Below the pieces are notes generated by a model that saw only the letters and a program-made list of their open reading frames with translations, ran no database searches and was not told the DNA's origin. From JACDCA01 sp963810305 (GTDB lineage Bacteria > Acidobacteriota > Vicinamibacteria > Vicinamibacterales > 2-12-FULL-66-21): 64,000 bases of DNA. Position numbers and translations under genes: made by a program. The stretch lies in assembly GCA_963810305.1 (NCBI GenBank), contig CAWEMY010000017.1, positions 392,804-456,803 of the forward strand, in the 5' to 3' direction. Below are positions 1 through 10,364 of this stretch, one piece after another (the first letter of the stretch is position 1; each line of letters begins with the position of its first letter).

Positions 1-291
1 GTGGCGGTTGGAACCGATGCAGGCGTCATTCCGCACGGCGAGAACGCGCGAGAGCTCGAGCGCTACGCGTCCATCGGTCTCGACGCCCCGGCCGCGCTTC
101 GCGCCGCAACGGTGTGGGCGGCGAGCGCCGTGGGGATGTCCGGCCAGATCGGCGCACTGTCGTCAGGACGCCTGGCGGACGTCATCGGCGTCGAAGGCAA
201 TCCTCTCGAAGACCTCCGGCTTCTGCAGAACGTCCGCTTCGTGATGAAGGAAGGTCGAATCATCAAGTCCGCATCGCCAGCGCCGCGGTAG
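1..291 (+). CDS. Amidohydrolase, C-terminal fragment (cut by window edge)
   Basis: This is the last 96 residues of a metal-dependent amidohydrolase of the imidazolonepropionase-like type; the first base of the window is inside the gene. The fragment opens with AVGTDAG, where the Asp is the metal-binding residue that follows the last strand of the barrel in this family. It continues with the typical tail: a helix ending in AALRAATVWAA, then GALSSGRLADVI, NPLEDL and VRFVMKEGRII, which close the small beta-sandwich around the barrel. The substrate cannot be named from the tail; exported Acidobacteriota members often act on dipeptides or cyclic amides. The GTG at position 1 is not a credible start. 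Confidence 0.85.
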   Translation: MAVGTDAGVIPHGENARELERYASIGLDAPAALRAATVWAASAVGMSGQIGALSSGRLADVIGVEGNPLEDLRLLQNVRFVMKEGRIIKSASPAPR

Positions 292-325
292 CACGCCGAC
301 ACGTCCGCGGAGAGGATCCGTCGCC

Positions 326-1070
326 TCACCGGCGCGCCGGCGGCGCGCTGCCGATCGCAAAGATCCGCACCAGCACGACGCCGGCGATGAACCCGCCGAT
401 GTGCGCCATGAAGGCGACGCCGCCGCCCGACTGCGGCCCCTGCCCGATCACGCCGAAGGCGCTGATCAACTGGAGGACGAACCACAGGCCGACGGCCACG
501 TAGCCCGGCACGTCGGTCAGCATCCGCAACATGAGCACGCGCACGCGCCGGTGCGGGTGCAGCACGAGATAGCCGCCCATCACGCCGGAGATCGCGCCCG
601 ACGCGCCGAGGCTCGGGATGAACGGGTTGTCGCCGAACGCGAAGGTCGAGACGACGTGCGCCAGCGAGGCGAGCACGCCGGTCGCGAGATAGAACGCGAG
701 GTAGCGGCCGTGCGCCGAGGTCGTCCTCGATGTTGTCGCCGAAGATCCAGAGAAACAGCATGTTGCCGAGCAGGTGCATCAGGCTGCCGTGCATGAACAT
801 CGACACCAGCAGCGTGAGATACACGCGAGCCGGGCGTCGGCTGCAGCGGAATGGTGGCGGACTCGTCGCCGACCTCGATCCGCACGGGCCGCGCGACGTC
901 CTCGCCGGTGCGGATCTCCTGCGGCACGGTCGAGAACGTGTACGTGAACTGCTCGTTGGTGCCCATGCCCTGCAGGAACACGAACACCAGCACGTTGAGC
1001 GCGATCAGCAGGTAGGTGACGTACGGCGTCCGACGCCGTCCGTGTTGTCGTCGCCGATCGGAAATACCAT
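326..1070 (-). CDS. Rhomboid-family intramembrane serine protease, reading frame broken
   Basis: Read right to left, three frames join into one rhomboid protein. The N-terminal part has a hydrophobic first helix and a periplasmic loop around TYTFSTVPQEIRTGED. The middle part contains FMHGSLMHLLGNMLFLWIFG, the conserved HxxxN region of the oxyanion helix. The C-terminal part carries GASGAISG with the catalytic Ser and AHIGGFIAG with the catalytic His. Rhomboids cut transmembrane helices inside the membrane. An ATG near 1070 with MVFPIGDDNTD is the likely start. Frame breaks lie near 1025, 825 and 710; restoring one base at each gives a continuous family-like protein. Sequencing error is more likely than a pseudogene because both catalytic motifs are intact. 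Confidence 0.8.
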
Positions 1071-1101
1071 CTAGCGACGAGAATACTCCAACGCGGATCG
1101 C

Positions 1102-1122
1102 GGGTCGCGGGGCGCGGGGCGC
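1102..1122. repeat. Three tandem heptamers (GGGTCGC, GGGGCGC, GGGGCGC)
   Basis: A short period-7 array in the gap upstream of the coiled-coil gene. The same heptamer family recurs inside the GH38 gene at 57910-57951. Confidence 0.6.
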
Positions 1123-1137
1123 GTTCGCCGAGCGCCA

Positions 1138-1152
1138 GACGATGGTATCGTC
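1138..1152. promoter_or_regulatory. Palindrome GACGATGGTATCGTC, operator-like
   Basis: A perfect 6-3-6 palindrome that is repeated base for base at 11898-11912. In both places it is followed within about 20 bases by GGCACGGTTCTCG, so a block of roughly 45 bases is shared. It lies 97 bases upstream of the coiled-coil gene. An operator or a shared promoter block is an inference. Confidence 0.45.
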
Positions 1153-1248
1153 GTCGGCTCGAACTGTCTCAGGGCACGGTTCTCGCCAGACACGCCGGAA
1201 GACTCGTCCCGCACGACATGCGCGACGGGTCTACTGGAGTGATGATCG

Positions 1249-1629
1249 ATGCCCGCCCAAACCCTTGAATCGAGAGTAGAACGCCTGGAGAAGGTCGTGA
1301 GCAGACTGGAGCAGCTTCCGGAACGAATGACGGCACTCGAGTCGCAGATTGTCCAACTTCGGACAGGAATGCGCGATGAGTTTTCTGCCATCCGGCAGGA
1401 GGTGCGTGCGGGAGACGATGAAACGCGGACGCTGATGCGTCGCTTCGAACGCGGCCGGGCCTCGGTTCGCGAGATGGCTGGTGGAACGATAGCGGAAACC
1501 GCGGCGGTGAAATGTGATTCACCGCGCACGGCCCGGACGACAATGTCCGTGAAACCATCGATCCAGAAGCCTTCCATGGCCGCACCGTATGCCGCGGTGG
1601 CTTTGGCCGGCGACGAACAGGGCCAGTGA
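1249..1629 (+). CDS. Small coiled-coil protein, C-terminus probably disrupted
   Basis: The first 65 residues form a heptad-patterned coiled coil (VERLEKVVSRLEQL, then ALESQIVQLRTGMRDEFSAI and DDETRTLMR). This resembles short coiled-coil proteins I recall as common in Acidobacteriota; no function is known to me. After LMR, near 1440, the frame continues for 60 residues of unconvincing composition that lie antisense to the creatininase C-terminus. The real stop may therefore be lost by an indel or by a deletion that fused the two genes tail to tail. The start ATG follows CTGGAGTG, a modest ribosome site. Confidence 0.55.
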   Translation: MPAQTLESRVERLEKVVSRLEQLPERMTALESQIVQLRTGMRDEFSAIRQEVRAGDDETRTLMRRFERGRASVREMAGGTIAETAAVKCDSPRTARTTMSVKPSIQKPSMAAPYAAVALAGDEQGQ

Positions 1630-2332
1630 CGGCGAGCATCCCCGACGTTTCGCCCACGCCGGCATGCGCGTCGATGCCGAACGACGAGAGTTCAGCAGCG
1701 GAGAAGTGCTGAGCGGCGATCTTCTGTCCGCGCGCCTGCAGTGCCGGATCGGCGCGGAACAGCGCCGTCACGTGCAGCATCGTCACGCCGAACGTTTCGC
1801 TGACGAAATCGCACGCGTCGTTGATCGAAATGTTGTGGCCCGGACCGCTGTGTCCGTTGAGGACGAATATCCACTTGAAACCGTTCTGGGCGGCCTGTCC
1901 GCCGATATCGGCGATGAGCGAACGCAGTGTAGATCGCCGGATTTCATACGTACCCGGATGTACGAACATGCGGCCGATGTGGTTGGCTCCACTGTTCCCG
2001 TAATTCAGCGAGGGCATCAACACCACATTCCAGTCGGGCAGTGTTCGGCCGACACGGGCTGCTGCGCCGTTGGCCTCGTGCATCAGACCAAATGTGTCGG
2101 CGCCGAGCGGCAGGTGAGGACCGTGTTCGTGGACGGATCCCACCGGCAGCAGGAACATCGTCTTCTGACGGTCGAGCGCGGTAACGTCCGGATAGGTGAG
2201 CTCTTCGAGCTTGAAGACATTCGGCGTCGATTGGGCACGCCTGCCGCTCTGAGCCGTAGTCGTGTCGCTGGCGGAGAAAGACGCGATGAAAGACACGAGC
2301 AGGACAAATACTGCGCGACCCGGAACGGCCAT
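1480..2332 (-). CDS. Creatininase-family amidase, exported, C-terminal frameshift
   Basis: The N-terminus is a signal peptide (RAVFVLLVSFIASFSA). The creatininase metal-site motifs follow in order: LPVGSVHEHGPHLPLGADT with Glu, His and Asp ligands, NGHSGPGHN, and DAHAGVGETS with the late His and Glu. The family hydrolyses cyclic amides or formamides, such as creatinine or FAPy-type substrates; the substrate here is unknown. The frame breaks near 1630; the shifted frame gives KATAAYGAAMEGFWIDGFTD, a credible C-terminus, so the gene continues to roughly 1480 and then meets the coiled-coil gene tail to tail. The ATG at 2332 follows GAGGTG. It sits 27 bases behind the BNR gene on the same strand and is probably in one operon with it. 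Confidence 0.8.
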
Positions 2333-2359
2333 GGATCACCTCGCTCTCGGATGCCGTGC

Positions 2360-5300
2360 TTACTCGGACGTCGCGTTCGCGACCCCCTGCAGTGTAAATC
2401 CACCGACGACCGTGCCATCGTCTGCCCGCTGAATGATCGAGCCGTATCGCTTGCGCGGCTGCGGATCAATGAGCATGACGATCGGCTCGACGCCATTTGC
2501 TTTCAGGCGAATGTTTTCGAGCCACGCGCCGGCTTGCGGCCGGTAGGCGCGCGTCGTGTCGAGTTGACGTTTCAGCCGCCGGTCGGCGGCAGTGAGCTTC
2601 GCGAGTTCATCCTTGTCTTCGATGCGAAGCCGCACTGACTTCAGCCGCGCCTTTTTCGCCAGGGCCGACAGCCGCTTGCTGAGCACGATGCCACGGATCA
2701 TGGAGGCGGACGCGCGATCCAGCTCCAATGCCCAGCTTTTCACGCCCGGCGTGGCGCCGACATCGAGCGGCACCGAGCGCACCAGCGGTCCGGCCGCCGG
2801 CTGCGGATTGACGATCGACATGTTCTTCAGCCCACATTTCTTGCTGCCCGTCACCAGCGATCCGATGTTCAGCTCGGTGCTGGAAATCGAGTCGTTGTCA
2901 GCCGTGATCACCGCGAGCAGGCTGACGTTTGCGGGCGCCGTGCCTGGCACGGTCCAGTCGAACGGAATGATTCGCGCGCTGCCCGGTTCGATACGCGCCA
3001 CGACCTTGTGGGCGCCGATCTGCTGCCAGGAGGAAGTGCCGGGCACGACGTTGTTCGGGAAGCCGCTCCAGAATCCTGTCGGCAAATCGGGAAGTGTCAC
3101 CGCCGAGGCCGCGAAGAAGACCTTCACGGCAACGTTCACGGCGGCGTGAATTCCACGGTTGTGGACCTGCACAAAAACACGGACGGTGCGGTTCCGTTGA
3201 GCGTTCTCGTGCGTCAATCCGGCGGCGAAGACTCCGTGATCGTCTTCGAAAAACTCGAAGTCGACGTCCGCCGCGACCGGCTTCTGGAACGTGGGAGCAT
3301 CGACCTTGATGTCCTGGCACTGCCACCAGAACGTCTGCGAGCCGAACGTGAACGGGTCCGGAACGCCGGATGGGGATGGTGACATGCGGCCCGAATCCAC
3401 CGTGCTGTCCCGCAGGTAGACGTCCACCGCCGGCATCGTTGCCTGGTCGACGTGGGTCTCCCAGACCCCGCGGCTTTGTGTGGCCGCGCGCAGCAGCCGT
3501 GAAGGCGCGTGGAAGAGCAAGTCCTTCACTAGCGCGTTCGGAAGTCCGTTGCTGAATGCCGTCCACACCAGGCCGGCGTTTGGCGAGCGAAACACCCCGA
3601 CGTCGGCGGCCACGAACACGGTATCGGTGTCCGCGGGATCGAGCTCGATCGCATTGAGGGCGATGCTCGGCAGGCCCGCGCCGACATCCTGCCAGCTCGC
3701 GCCGGCGTTGTCCGAACGGAAGACGCGGCCGCCCATGACGCCGGCAGCGACGCTGGAGTAGGTGACCCAGAGTCGATTTGGATTGCTCGGGTCCGCGAGC
3801 AGGTCGCTCACGTATCCCGAGGCCGGACGTCCGACCAGGCTCGGAGCCGACCATGAACCGCCGGCGAGGCTGATCCGGTAGATTCGACCGTTCTCGGTGC
3901 CGACGTAGATGCGGCTGCTCGTCGCCACCGACAGCGCCGAGGCGAAGCCTGCGGCGGCGGGCAGGGAGACGGTCGTCCAGTTTGTTCCGGAGTCGCTGGA
4001 GATGTAGACGGTCTTTCCCGCCTGGACGACCACGGCGCCGTTGACATCCAGCGGAGGATAGAACAGCGCGCCGTTGGGATAGTTGTCCGCCGGCGGCACG
4101 TCGGGGCCGATCCAGGTCCAGGTCCCCCACGCTCCGCCGCGCGTGGACCGCTCCATCCCCATGCCGTAGAAGGTGTGGTAACACGTGTATGGGGATGAGG
4201 CGTTCGCACCGCAATCACCGCCGTCGCCGTCCTCGACGTGAAACCACACTTCCTCACCCTCGTACCGCAGCGTGCCGTTATCCTGCGTGCCTCCGAGGAG
4301 CCAGGTCTCGAACTGCGGGTGCTGCGCGAGGAATTCGAACTCGGTGATGTTGAGCCCTTTGTTCAGCGACTGCCACGTCACGCCGGCATCGGCCGATCGG
4401 TAAACGCCGCCATCATTGCCGACGATCAGCGCATTCGGATCAATCGGGCTGAACGCGATCGCGTGCTGGTCCGGGTGGATCGAATCGCCGGAGCCTTTGG
4501 CGCCGATGTTCGTCCACGTCCATGTTCCGCCGGCTGATCGCACGCCGCGATGGACGTTGATGCCGCCGAGGTACAGCACATCGGGATTGTTCGGCGCGAC
4601 CGCGGCGAACCAGTCGTACCAAGCCTGGCCTGTCTGCGCGTCCGGCGGCGTCGCCTGCGCGGTAAAGCCTCCGCCGAGAACGCTGCGGCGCCACAGGTAC
4701 GGCGTCGGCATGTGCACCGGGTCACCCGGACTCGAGTCGACAGGATCCAGAATCTGCGGATTACCGGCGCCCCAGACGTAGACCACATGACCGTCGGATG
4801 GAGCGTGGCGCACTTCGAGTCGCTGGAGACCGGACGGCATGCCGGGGAGCGACACGTGGCTCCACGACGTGCCGCCGTTGGTCGAGCGGAACAGCCCATC
4901 GCGGCACGCCGCAAACACCTCTGTTGTCGAATTCGCATCGCCGCTGACCACAGGATGCATCGAGATGTCCCACGTGATCTGTGCTCGGCGTTGGGTCCAG
5001 AGAAGACCGCCGTCCTTGGATTCGAAGAGCCCGACTGTGGTTGCCGCCAGGAGGTGATTGCCATTCAGCGGATCGACGATCAGCTCATAGAACCCGATCC
5101 CTTCGAATGGAGCAGTCGCATGGAGCGTCCACGTGGTTCCGCCGTCGGTTGAACGCAGAAGGCCCACGCCGAGCAGTGACTGAGAATCCCCTTCTCCGGT
5201 CCCGGCGTACGCGATCAGTGGATTGGTGGGATCGAAGACGACCGCACCGATCGACAGCGACGGCTGATCGTCGGTTCTCGGCTGCCACGTTTTTCCAGTG

Positions 5301-5819
5301 TCTTTGCTTTCCCAAACGCCGCCTCCGGCGGCGCCGATCAGTACGTGGTCCGCATTACCCGGGTCGATCGCGACAGCAACGACGCGTCCGGCAACCGGAG
5401 GCCTGCTGCCTGCACCGTGGCCGTAGGTCTGGCCGTGCGGGATGCTGAAAGGGCCCAGCGGTCGCCATGCCTGTTCGACCGGTGCAGCAGGCGCTGTCCT
5501 GGCGAGGTGCGATTTTTCCGCGAACGCAGTCAGGTACGGCGACTCGGCGCCACCCCGAGTGCCGCGCCTGCCCACTGATCGCGTCGAACCAGCCGGGACC
5601 ACTGCCACCGCGGGAGTGGCCTTGTGAGCGACATCAGACTCGCCGGTCTGGCGCTGGCGCTCGAAGAAGTTGAGTCTCGCCAGCGCTTTGCCACCGCGGA
5701 CACGCGGCAGTCGTCGCCGTGGCTTTTTGGCGCGGCGCGTCAGCTCGTCGGGTTCCAGCTTTCTTGACCCGCCGTCGTGGCGTCGGCGTTTCGGATTTGC
5801 GTTGAAACGGTTCTTTCAT
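2360..5819 (-). CDS. Large BNR/Asp-box repeat protein (sialidase- or VPS10-like propeller)
   Basis: About 1150 residues. Residues 120-700 form a beta-propeller with repeated Asp-box signatures such as SKDTGKTW, STDGGTTW, STNGGTSW, SADAGVTW, SDSGTNW and SDNAGASW. A region rich in beta structure follows (VQVHNRGIHAAVNVAVKVFF), resembling a CARDB-type adhesion domain, then a basic helical tail. The long frame opens at 5608, but upstream coding continues in a second frame (KALARLNFFERQ, TGESDVAHKA). It joins an ATG at 5819 through a single break near 5765, beside AAGAAAG. The N-terminus is very basic and has no obvious signal peptide, which is odd for a propeller of this kind. Catalytic sialidase residues are not evident, so an enzyme role is unproven. 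Confidence 0.75.
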
Positions 5820-6040
5820 GGCCTCTGCTCGTCAGCATTTGTCCTTCGCCGATGGTGCACCAGAATCGGAGCTACCGCCCCCGCGCTTGACGCCCCGCTG
5901 CTTTTCAAACTGCTGCTGCCGCGCGCGCGCGCCTCCGCCTTCGGTCTTGGCCGGGAGTGTCCGTCCTTTCTTTTCGATTTGTCTGCGTTTGGATGCGGCA
6001 GTTTCATGGCCCACCTCCGTAGAACTGCCGGCAGTTTCAT
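5816..6040 (-). CDS. Small basic protein, probably coupled to the BNR gene
   Basis: A 74-codon frame with an ATG six bases behind GGAGGTG, ending in a TGA that overlaps the BNR start (ATGA). It is rich in Lys, Arg and Ser with no recognisable domain. A competing frame at 5832-6053 (73 codons, with KRRQIEKKGRTLPAKTEGG) has at least as protein-like a composition, and a one-base shift between the two is possible. The start region is duplicated: two copies of GGAGGTG plus four bases plus ATGAAACTGCCG lie 36 bases apart. No function can be assigned. Confidence 0.4.
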   Translation of the reverse strand: MKLPAVLRRWAMKLPHPNADKSKRKDGHSRPRPKAEARARGSSSLKSSGASSAGAVAPILVHHRRRTNADEQRP

Positions 6041-6129
6041 GGCGCACCTCCATGGAGCTCAGCGCGGGTCGGGACCGACATCATACTCGTCTGTCGCGGC
6101 ATCCCGCCTCGTACCGACTTCAGGGGACG

Positions 6130-6135
6130 TATAAT
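6130..6135 (+). promoter_or_regulatory. -10 box TATAAT for kinase 1
   Basis: A perfect -10 hexamer lies 14 bases before the ATG at 6150, predicting a leader of only about 7 bases. No -35 match is visible and no Shine-Dalgarno fits in the leader. Confidence 0.65.
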
Positions 6136-6149
6136 TCCGCTCTCTCCGC

Positions 6150-8815
6150 ATGGTCGTCCAGGCCGGCTCGCGCATCGGGGCGTACGAGATCGTCGCTGCT
6201 CTCGGCCGGGGCGGCATGGGCGAGGTTTATCGCGCGCGCGATACCAAACTGCGGCGCGAAGTCGCGATCAAGATCCTCCCGCACAACTTCGCCCACGATC
6301 CGGACCGAGTCGCCAGGTTCCAGCGCGAAGCGCAGGTCCTCGCGTCGCTGAATCATCCGAACATCGCCCAGATCTACGGGCTGGACGACAGCGCGGGGCT
6401 GCACGCGCTCGTCCTCGAGTTGGTGGAGGGGCCGACGCTGGAGGACCGCATCGCGCGCGGACCGCTCAACTGGACCGACGCGCTGCCGATCGCGCGGCAG
6501 ATTGCCGAGGCGCTGGAAGCAGCGCACGAGCACGGCATCATCCACCGCGATCTGAAGCCCGCGAACGTGAAGGTCACGCCGGAAGGCCGTGTGAAGGTGC
6601 TCGACTTCGGACTCGCGAAACTGGCCGCGCCGGCCGACGCGCAAGGCGCAGTCGATGATCTGTTGAGCTCGCCGACGATGACGGGGTCGGCAACCGAGGC
6701 CGGCATGATCCTCGGGACCGCCAGCTACATGGCGCCGGAGCAGGCAAGCGGCAAGACCGTCGACAAGCGCGCCGATATCTGGGCGTTCGGCGTCCTGCTC
6801 TACGAGATGTTGACCGGCCGGCGACCGTTCCCTGGTTCTTCCACGACCGAGGTGCTGGCCGGCGTCATCAAGGACGCGCCGGACTGGACGGCGCTTCCAG
6901 ACGATGCGCCTGTGGCGCTGCGGCGCCTGGTGGCGCGATGCCTCGCGAAGAATCCGACGCAGCGATTGCGCGACATCGGGGACGTGCGCCTCGAACTGGA
7001 TCAAGTCAGTGCGGGTGGCGACGTTCCGGTTGCGCAGCCGCGCGGGCGCACACTGCCACTGTGGGTGATGTTGTCCGCGCTGCTTGCGGCCGCCCTTGCC
7101 GGCGCTCTTATCAGTGTGGCCATTCGCAAGGCACCGCTCATGGCGAGCGGTACTTCGCGCCGCGCTACCATCGCGACGACCAATCTAGGCGACGTGCGGG
7201 GGACCACGTTTCCTGTGGCGGTGTCAGCGGACGGGTCGCTGCTCGTGTACGCGACCGATACCGCCACGGGGGCATCGCTGCATGCGCGACGGCTCTTCTC
7301 TCTCGAGGCGCAACCGATCGAGGGAACGATCGGTGCTGTCGGCCCCTTCCTTTCGCGCGATGGGCGCGTGGTTGGCTTTCAGCGCGAAGGACAGATCTTC
7401 AGCGTTCCGGTGGCAGGCGGCCCCGTCGTCCACGCTCATGGGTCCGCGCACCTGGCGGAAGGGCTTCCGGCGTGGATGCCGGATGGTCGAATCGTCTACA
7501 CCGGCCCGAAGGGCGGGCTGGTATCGATGAATGCCGACGGCTCGTCGCCTGAAACGCTGACGACGCCAGAGAGCGGCGAACGGCACTTGTCGCCGCACCC
7601 GCTGCCCGACGGGCGGACCGTTCTCTTCACAGCCGTGGGCGGTGACGCCAGCCATGCGCGAATCGAGGCGCTTTCGCTCGCGGACCGGCGCGTGTCGACA
7701 CTCATTACCGGCGGCGCGGTCACCGCGCAGTACGCGGATGGCCACCTCGTGTACGGCGTGCCGGATCGACAGCTGGTCGCAGTGCCCTTCGACCCGGTGG
7801 GCGTCGCGCTCGCCGGCACGCCGCAGGCGACTGCCCGACCGGGCGAGCCGCAGCCGGTTTGGCGTCGCCCACTTCGCGGTGGCGCAGGGCGTGATGGTCT
7901 ATTTGCCGCTGCCCGCCACCCACCTCGTGGAGATCGATCGATCCGGCCGCCGCGAGACGCTCGATCCGGTGCCGCGTCTCTGGCATCACCCGCGGTATTC
8001 GCCGGACGGATCGCAGATCGTCCTGGACGTGACCGATGCCGCCGGGGAGCGTGACGTCTGGACGTTCGATCGCTCGCTCAAAACGCTGTCGCGGGTGACT
8101 CACATCGGCGATGCGCACGATCCCTCGTGGCTGCCTGACGGCCGGTCCGTCTCGTTCCTGAGCTTCAAGTCGCGCGGCGGCCCGCTGATGATTGCTCCGG
8201 CCGACGGCGCAACGAACCCCGAGCCGCTGCCGCTCGGCTCCGAATTCACCGCCGGCGGATCTCATCAATCCTGGCGGGTGGCTTCCCGACGGCTCGGCGT
8301 ATCTCGGCGGCGTTGCCGATCGTGGAGGCCCGAGCGATCTCTGGCGCATCCCGCGCGCCGGAGGTCGTCCGGTGAAGATTGTCGGCACGCCGGCAGAGGA
8401 AGCCGCGCCGATGGGCAGCGCTGATGGCAAGTTGGTGGCGTACCAGAGCAACGAGACCGGACGGGTCGAGATTTATGTTCGTGGACTCGAGGGCCTCGGT
8501 GGCCGCGTGCAGGTGTCGAATCTGGGCGGCAGCGAACCGCTTTGGGACCGGAAAAGCAATCTCTTGCACTACATGGAGTTTGACGGCGATCGCCTGCGCC
8601 TGATCGCTGCCGCGTTACGCACGACGCCGACGCTTGGAGTGCTCGGCCGGACGGTGGTGTTTTCGGACTGGCGACCTGAACGATCGGAGAACCACGCGAA
8701 CTTCGACATTCATCCTGACGGCAGCCGCTTCGTCATCCCCGAAGCCGGTGCACGAGGAAACCTCGTCGCAGTGTTCGACTGGTCGAAATCGCTATCGGGG
8801 AGCAGGGCAAGGTAG
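6150..8815 (+). CDS. Receptor-like Ser/Thr protein kinase with PD40/TolB-like propeller (kinase 1)
   Basis: The kinase domain spans residues 11-275, with glycine loop GRGGMGEVY, Lys41 in VAIKIL, catalytic HRDLKPAN at 132-139, DFG at 152-154 and the APE loop as MAPEQ. One membrane helix follows (LWVMLSALLAAALAGALISV, around residue 305). The outer half is a propeller of PD40 repeats with motifs such as VSADGSLLVYA, WMPDGRIVY, YSPDGSQIV and DIHPDGSRFV. The protein should phosphorylate cytoplasmic targets in response to something bound outside. Two frame breaks, near 7850 and 8275, interrupt the propeller; joining the frames restores regular repeats to the stop at 8815. It is divergent from the BNR operon. 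Confidence 0.85.
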
Positions 8816-8889
8816 CCGAGGCCGCGCGCATCGTTCGCGGGCCCCTGTGACTCTCGAAAGCAGCGCGCTGATGTCGCGCTGCGCGCCTG

Positions 8890-9429
8890 CTACCTCCCGC
8901 TCGCCATCTCGAGCAGCGTCGTTACCGTGCGCCAGTTACGCGCCGTCGCATCGACTCCCAGGAGCCGCTCGGCTCGCGCGGCCAGCTTTGAAGTGCCGAA
9001 GCCGTCAGGAGTGTGCAGGTAGAAGATCCGTCCTTTCAACGCAAAGCGCTCGGTCTCTGTTTTCAACGCTTCGAGCGCCTTCACGTCCGCCTTCGGCGGA
9101 GGCTCGGCGAGAAAAAACAAGTGCACGCTCTTGGGATTGGCGTCAGCCTCGGGAAAAGGATTGCCCGCGGCGGCGCGTTCGAGCTCATCGCGCGTGAGCA
9201 GAAGGACACGCGGCGGGAAGCCATGACTCTTCGACACCGCCGCCGTCAGTTGCTTCGCCAGCCGCGCCGCGTCAGACACCTTGCTGCGCAGGATCACGTT
9301 GCCGCTCTGAATGTAGGTCTGAACATCGGTGCAGCCATTCTTCTCGAGCACCACCTTGAGTTCCTTCATCGGCAGAAGGTGGTTGCCGCCGACGTTGATA
9401 CCGCGAAAAAGAGCGATGTAGCTATTCAT
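8890..9429 (-). CDS. DUF1697 family protein
   Basis: 179 residues, the normal length for DUF1697. It opens with the family signature YIALFRGINVGGNHLLPMKEL and continues with YIQSGNVILRS and a late block GRIFYLHTPDGFGTSKLA. The family is widespread and cytoplasmic with no assigned biochemical role. The ATG overlaps the stop of the gene at 9429-10364 (TGATG), so the two are translationally coupled. Confidence 0.85.
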   Translation of the reverse strand: MNSYIALFRGINVGGNHLLPMKELKVVLEKNGCTDVQTYIQSGNVILRSKVSDAARLAKQLTAAVSKSHGFPPRVLLLTRDELERAAAGNPFPEADANPKSVHLFFLAEPPPKADVKALEALKTETERFALKGRIFYLHTPDGFGTSKLAARAERLLGVDATARNWRTVTTLLEMASGR

Positions 9430-10364
9430 CAGCGGTGTGTCCGGAGGATCTGTTCCCCGATCTGGCGATGAATGCTCTGGAGCTGGGGATAGAACCGCGT
9501 GCCGCCCGGCGGGCCGTAGCTGAACATCAGAATCGCAGTGACTCGCGGATCATCGTGCGCGTGCAGGTAGACCGGCAGCTGCAGGGTCGCGAGCGTGTCG
9601 GGATTCGTCCAGCTGCCGTTTCGATCGTACGCCATCATGATCAGCACGATCTGCTTGTCGGACGGAATCCGGCGCTTCGCCTGCTCCAGAAAGCGGTTCA
9701 GATCGGTGACGCTGCCGGGCAGGCTCGCGAGTGGATGATCCACCGGTACCCAGCCGCTGCAGTCGGTAGTCGGCACGAATGCGGGTCCGGGCGATGGCGC
9801 CGCCGGGCGTGCTGAGCACGTTGTCGCATCGTTTACGGCAGGCGGATCGACGTACGCTTCAATCGCCACCCACCTGACGCTCGGCGCACGCATGCCGTCG
9901 CCGGTGAGCGACTGACCGCGGGTGTAGGTGAGGCCGAACGGCTTCGGCGGCAGACCTCGCGCGTCGAGCGCCTGCGTCAATGAACGGATCCTCTCGTCCA
10001 CGGCCTGCGGAGTGAGATCTTCCTCATGCGCCGCTTCGATCAACACAACGTTGTCCCAGTAAGGCTTCGCGATGGCGAGGACGGCGTCGATCGTGACCGG
10101 GACCCGGCGGCGAAGATCGTCTCCCAGGATGAGCATCACTGCCTTGTCGTTGTCAAAGGCGCGCTGCATCGAGCTTTGGAACAGGGGCCGCCAGTCGAGC
10201 GAGGTGTCGTATCCGCCGGGAATCGCAATATAGAGATTCGTATAGGACCAGACCGCATCGGTGAAATCACCCCAGCGGCCGTCCGCGTAGTAATAGCCGA
10301 AGTAGAGCGGGTGGCCGGGGTCGTGGGTTTTCGGTGGCTGCCGCCGCCTGCAGACCCAGCACAA
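9429..10364 (-). CDS. Secreted protein of unknown function
   Basis: About 300 residues with a barrel-like look: GHPLYFGYYYADGRWGDF, VWSYTNLYIAIPGGYD, KAVMLILGDDLRRR, NVVLIEAAHEEDLT, VRWVAIEAYVD and IVLIMMAYDRNGSW suggest alternating strands and helices as in a TIM barrel, perhaps a glycosidase relative. I do not recognise the family. The N-terminus is uncertain: the adjacent frame encodes FWTTIAAAVVLGLQAAAATE, a good signal peptide, joined by a break near 10335. The real gene therefore probably starts upstream of 10364 and is exported. Confidence 0.55.
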   Translation of the reverse strand: MCWVCRRRQPPKTHDPGHPLYFGYYYADGRWGDFTDAVWSYTNLYIAIPGGYDTSLDWRPLFQSSMQRAFDNDKAVMLILGDDLRRRVPVTIDAVLAIAKPYWDNVVLIEAAHEEDLTPQAVDERIRSLTQALDARGLPPKPFGLTYTRGQSLTGDGMRAPSVRWVAIEAYVDPPAVNDATTCSARPAAPSPGPAFVPTTDCSGWVPVDHPLASLPGSVTDLNRFLEQAKRRIPSDKQIVLIMMAYDRNGSWTNPDTLATLQLPVYLHAHDDPRVTAILMFSYGPPGGTRFYPQLQSIHRQIGEQILRTHR

